From positions 1 through 39,490 of the forward strand of contig NZ_JH815596.1 of NCBI RefSeq assembly GCF_000298075.1: a stretch of DNA of 39,490 bases, read 5' to 3'. The translations under genes and the position numbers were made by a program. The notes under the pieces were generated by a model. That model was not told the origin of the DNA, ran no database searches, and saw only the letters and a program-made list of their open reading frames with translations. Numbering within the stretch: position 1 is the stretch's first letter; every line of letters begins with the position of its first letter. Below, piece by piece: positions 36,644 through 39,490 of the stretch. Source of the stretch: Staphylococcus massiliensis CCUG 55927. GTDB lineage: Bacteria; Bacillota; Bacilli; Staphylococcales; Staphylococcaceae.

Positions 36644-37024
36644 ATGAAGATATTGTTGAATAGTAGTAGTGATCAGCCGATATATGAACAAATTAAGCGG
36701 CAGATTAAGACGCAAATCCTTAAAGGGAAGTTATATCATGGAGAACATTTACCTTCCATGCGGGAACTCGCTAAAGATTTAAGTGTTAGCGTCATCACGA
36801 CGAAACGTGCTTATGAAGATTTAGAGCAAGATGGTTTTGTGACAACAATCAGAGGAAAGGGCACCTTTGTGAAAGGTCAAGATACGGCTATCTTAAGGGA
36901 AAAACAATTTATGGTGATTGAATCGTTGTCGAAGCAAATAACGAAGGAAGCTAAGACAATCGATATGTCGCTTGAGGAATTGCAAGACATTATTGCCCTC
37001 ATATACGAGGAGGAAGATGAATGA
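36644..37024 (+). CDS. pmtR: GntR-family repressor, YtrA type (PmtR-like)
   Basis: A 126-aa regulator with an N-terminal winged helix (QPIYEQIKRQIKTQILKG, then LPSMRELAKDLSVSVITTKRAYEDLEQDGF) and only a short helical effector tail, as in YtrA-type GntR proteins. In S. aureus PmtR represses the PSM exporter pmtABCD and is released by PSMs; the gene order here is the same. The ATG at 36644 follows AAGGAGGAC; a longer reading from 36614 begins in the operator. It overlaps the next gene by 4 nt. Confidence 0.85.
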   Translation: MKILLNSSSDQPIYEQIKRQIKTQILKGKLYHGEHLPSMRELAKDLSVSVITTKRAYEDLEQDGFVTTIRGKGTFVKGQDTAILREKQFMVIESLSKQITKEAKTIDMSLEELQDIIALIYEEEDE

Positions 37025-37917
37025 ATGTAGTTGAATTTAAAGATGTGAGTTACCAGCGGAAAGCGTTTGAACTTGAAAACTTGAATTTCTCGATTCCTAA
37101 AGGCTATGTGACGGGGTTTATTGGCGCAAATGGGTCTGGTAAGACAACGACAATTCGCCTGCTGATGGACTTACTTAGACCTAAGTCAGGTACGATTCAT
37201 TTATTTGGTAAGGGAATGAAAGCAGATCCTGTTGAGATAAAGAATAAAATTGGCTTTGTATACTCGGAGCTTTACTTAAACGACAATTGGCATGTTAAGA
37301 AAGTGTCACGCATGCTATCGAAGTTTTACCGAAATTGGAATGAAAACACGTTTGAACATTACCTTAATTATTTCAAGTTACCTCATAATGAAAAGATTAA
37401 AAATTTCTCAACGGGTATGAAGATGAAACTATCCATTACCATTGCTTTTAGCCATGAAGCAGAACTCTTTGTATTAGATGAACCTACTGCAGGACTTGAC
37501 CCGGTCGTTCGTTCTGAAGTCTTATCGATTATTCAAGAGGAGCTGATTAACGAGGATAAGACAGTCTTTTTCTCAACGCATATCATTTCAGACTTAGAAC
37601 GCATAGCGGACTACATTGTGTATTTAAAGCAAGGTCAGATTCAATTTGAAACATCTAAAGATGACCTCTTAAATACGTACAAGATCGTTCGCGGTGATGA
37701 TAAGGATTTAGATGCCGAACTTGATCAACTCTTGATTCACAAGACTGTTAATCACACAGGCTACGAAGCGTTAACGAAAGACAGCGCAGTCTTTAAAGAA
37801 TTGTTTGGACCTAAAGTAGTGATTGATGATGCGTCGATTGAAGACATTATGGTTCATTTTGAAAAGGACAAGGATACGTCGATTGAGGGTGAGCGTTATG
37901 AAAGCACTCTTTCTTAG
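37021..37917 (+). CDS. pmtA: ABC transporter ATPase (PmtA-like)
   Basis: A 298-aa ATP-binding subunit: Walker A GANGSGKTT (~35-43), signature NFSTGMKMKL (~127-136), Walker B LFVLDEPTAGLD and the H-loop FFSTHIISDLE. The C-terminal ~90 residues are an accessory domain. Length and position behind pmtR match S. aureus PmtA, part of an exporter of phenol-soluble modulins that also protects the producing cell. Coupled to pmtR by an ATGA overlap. Confidence 0.88.
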   Translation: MNVVEFKDVSYQRKAFELENLNFSIPKGYVTGFIGANGSGKTTTIRLLMDLLRPKSGTIHLFGKGMKADPVEIKNKIGFVYSELYLNDNWHVKKVSRMLSKFYRNWNENTFEHYLNYFKLPHNEKIKNFSTGMKMKLSITIAFSHEAELFVLDEPTAGLDPVVRSEVLSIIQEELINEDKTVFFSTHIISDLERIADYIVYLKQGQIQFETSKDDLLNTYKIVRGDDKDLDAELDQLLIHKTVNHTGYEALTKDSAVFKELFGPKVVIDDASIEDIMVHFEKDKDTSIEGERYESTLS

Positions 37918-38500
37918 AAACTTGAAGCTCGATATTATTAAGTACTATGCATTGGCATTACTAATAGGGCTGGTGCTTGCTCAGTTTCTAGATAGTGTTC
38001 GCGGTTTCTTAAGCCTAGTAATGTTAACCTTTATTGGATGTTTAAGTACGTCATTTATCTTTATCAAGAAACGCATTCACCATAATAACATGCATATCAC
38101 ATACCGAAGTTTACCATTAACTGATGCAGCTTTTATCAATAGTACGTATTTATATTCGCTATATATCGCGCTCATTCAAATCGTACTATATCTCATATCA
38201 CTACCTATGATAAAGACTGTTTACACACTTGAAATTTTACTTGTCATCATAGGGCTAACATTCCTAACGAATATCATGTTGGCCCCGATATGTTTTGAAC
38301 AACATTGGCACAAACTTATAAGTTCAATCATTTATTTTATCATTGCCTATGTGGTACTCTTCTTCCATATCGCACCTATGAGCAATTTGACATTCCGAAT
38401 GCCGTACTTTGACTATTTCGGATACGCGTTCTTTGCGGTAACGACCGTACTATTCATCGGCTCTTACCTATTCGCGAATCATTTTATCAAACGACATTGA
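37898..38500 (+). CDS. pmtB: ABC transporter permease (PmtB-like), first copy
   Basis: A 200-aa membrane protein with about six hydrophobic segments, beginning MKALFLRNLKLDIIKYY. The first cytosolic loop holds YRSLPLTDAAFINSTYL, a motif shared with the next gene. The ATG at 37898 overlaps the end of pmtA by 20 nt and follows GAGGGTGAG; a longer out-of-frame-looking extension inside pmtA is rejected. It should form the membrane channel with PmtA-type ATPases. Confidence 0.8.
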   Translation: MKALFLRNLKLDIIKYYALALLIGLVLAQFLDSVRGFLSLVMLTFIGCLSTSFIFIKKRIHHNNMHITYRSLPLTDAAFINSTYLYSLYIALIQIVLYLISLPMIKTVYTLEILLVIIGLTFLTNIMLAPICFEQHWHKLISSIIYFIIAYVVLFFHIAPMSNLTFRMPYFDYFGYAFFAVTTVLFIGSYLFANHFIKRH

Positions 38501-38516
38501 AGCGGAGGTGACCTTA

Positions 38517-39161
38517 TTGAAGGCATTGTTATATAGGAATTTCGAATTACGCAAATGGTCGTTACTACTATACACCATGCTGTTGTTATTCTTTCCTATT
38601 TATTATTTATTTTTTAAAAGCACTTTCATCATAAAAATGATAATTAGCGGCCTCTTAGTACTCATCGCATTACTTCATTCAGGTCAAAGCTTTGTTACTT
38701 TAAGCAACCTTGGTAAAAGAGGCGCTTTAACCTTCTACCAAAGTTTACCTGTAAGTCGAAGAGATTTAATCAATGCTAACTTTTTAACCACAATCATTTT
38801 GATATTATATGCAGCCGTCGTACTGATGTTATACAACAACTATAACGTCAACCTTTCATTCGTAACCGTTAATCAAGTGAAAGTCGATGGACCTATGATG
38901 TTTATCTTTTCAAATATGGTTACCTTAATCTTTGTGTTTAATAAGTTTGGTGAGGAAAAGACACTATCAATACCATATATCTTGTTTATCATTATCGTGA
39001 ATTTCATCTTGCCACTCGTGGCACTAATTGTGCTTTTCATATGTGAAAGAATGTTAAATTGGCATTTCATTCATATACCAACCGTGCTATGGAGTGCGTT
39101 TATATTAAGCATTATCGCGATGGTCATCACGTACGTCGTTCAAATCGTAAGGACAAAATAA
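38517..39161 (+). CDS. ABC transporter permease (PmtB/PmtD-like), second copy
   Basis: A 214-aa membrane protein with six hydrophobic segments. The TTG at 38517 is chosen because GGAGG lies 8 nt upstream and the resulting MKALLYRNFEL aligns with the start of the preceding permease. The motif YQSLPVSRRDLINANFL parallels YRSLPLTDAAFINSTYL there, so the two are paralogs. As I recall, S. aureus has a single permease between the two ATPase genes; this could be an extra subunit or a relocated PmtD. Confidence 0.78.
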   Translation: MKALLYRNFELRKWSLLLYTMLLLFFPIYYLFFKSTFIIKMIISGLLVLIALLHSGQSFVTLSNLGKRGALTFYQSLPVSRRDLINANFLTTIILILYAAVVLMLYNNYNVNLSFVTVNQVKVDGPMMFIFSNMVTLIFVFNKFGEEKTLSIPYILFIIIVNFILPLVALIVLFICERMLNWHFIHIPTVLWSAFILSIIAMVITYVVQIVRTK

Positions 39162-39175
39162 TAGGAGGGCATTCA

Positions 39176-39490
39176 ATGGAGTTAAAACAAGTTAGTAAGA
39201 CATATAATCAAAACACTGTTTTAGACCAGATTGATTATAAATTCGATGACAGCCGTATCGTCGGTTTAATCGGTAAGAACGGTGTCGGTAAGACAACGTT
39301 AATGAAAGTAATGAACGGAAATATTATCAATTATCAAGGTGACGTTATAACAAGTGATGATGAAAATATCGGTTACTTAATCGAACATCCTAAGCTTTAT
39401 GCGAATAAATCAGGCATGTATAATTTGAAATTCTTTAGTAAAGTTCTAGGAAAAGGCTTTGATAAGGACTATACCAATCGTATTATAGAA
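39176..39490 (+). CDS. pmtC: ABC transporter ATPase (PmtC-like), cut by window end
   Basis: The first 105 codons of an ATPase: MELKQVSKTYNQNTVLDQI, then Walker A IGKNGVGKTT (~39-48) and IEHPKLYANKSGMYNLKFF. The pattern (short P-loop region, EHP-LY-N motif) is that of bacitracin/lantibiotic-type exporter ATPases. The AGGAGGG site is 14 nt after the second permease stop. The signature and Walker B lie beyond the window. Confidence 0.82.
   Translation, partial: MELKQVSKTYNQNTVLDQIDYKFDDSRIVGLIGKNGVGKTTLMKVMNGNIINYQGDVITSDDENIGYLIEHPKLYANKSGMYNLKFFSKVLGKGFDKDYTNRIIE

Overview
The window is low-GC Firmicutes chromosome with a Staphylococcus gene order and a complete agr quorum-sensing locus. It is not S. 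aureus: the autoinducer core, the delta-toxin set and several intergenic repeats differ. I do not name a species. Comparisons with S. aureus or B. subtilis are from memory; no search was run.

Layout. (1) 1-11,210: a leftward branched-chain amino acid operon, ilvD-ilvB-ilvN-ilvC-leuA-leuB-leuC-leuD-ilvA. It is headed by CodY-like boxes and a transcription attenuator with an Ile/Leu-rich leader peptide, and ends in a terminator. (2) 11,297-13,847: rightward tsaE-tsaB-rimI-tsaD (tRNA t6A synthesis and ribosomal protein acetylation), then a VOC protein. (3) 14,330-18,372: a dispersed repeat, a membrane-anchored MutS-like ATPase (leftward), a dense DnaA-box array, and a YdiF-type ABC-F ATPase (leftward). 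(4) 18,440-22,600: rex with a Rex-box over its own promoter, a thiosulfate-uptake pair (YeeE/TsuA plus a TusA-like protein), a second copy of the repeat, and a GH32 protein that has lost two catalytic acids. (5) 22,628-28,314: agrBDCA (leftward), the divergent P2/P3 promoters, an RNAIII of about 1,020 nt carrying FIVE delta-toxin ORFs, a nitrilase, and the AgrD-processing protease MroQ. (6) 28,407-30,570: groES-groEL with a CIRCE element. (7) 30,570-36,440: an accessory stretch with a Fic protein, an orphan agr-type promoter, two Fst-like type I toxin-antitoxin modules (one behind a LexA box), an Ogt homolog with Ser for the acceptor Cys, a DinB-family protein, a 41-bp-period palindromic repeat and an aminotransferase. 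(8) 36,504-39,490: a GntR regulator with twin operators and a Pmt-like ABC exporter operon, cut by the window end.

The main theme is a physically compact toxin economy. Within about 17 kb lie the quorum-sensing circuit (agr), its peptide protease (mroQ), an amplified delta-toxin/PSM set inside RNAIII, and a PSM-exporter-like operon with an apparent extra permease. An additional AgrA-type promoter lies between them. Most of the remaining genes are conserved staphylococcal backbone.
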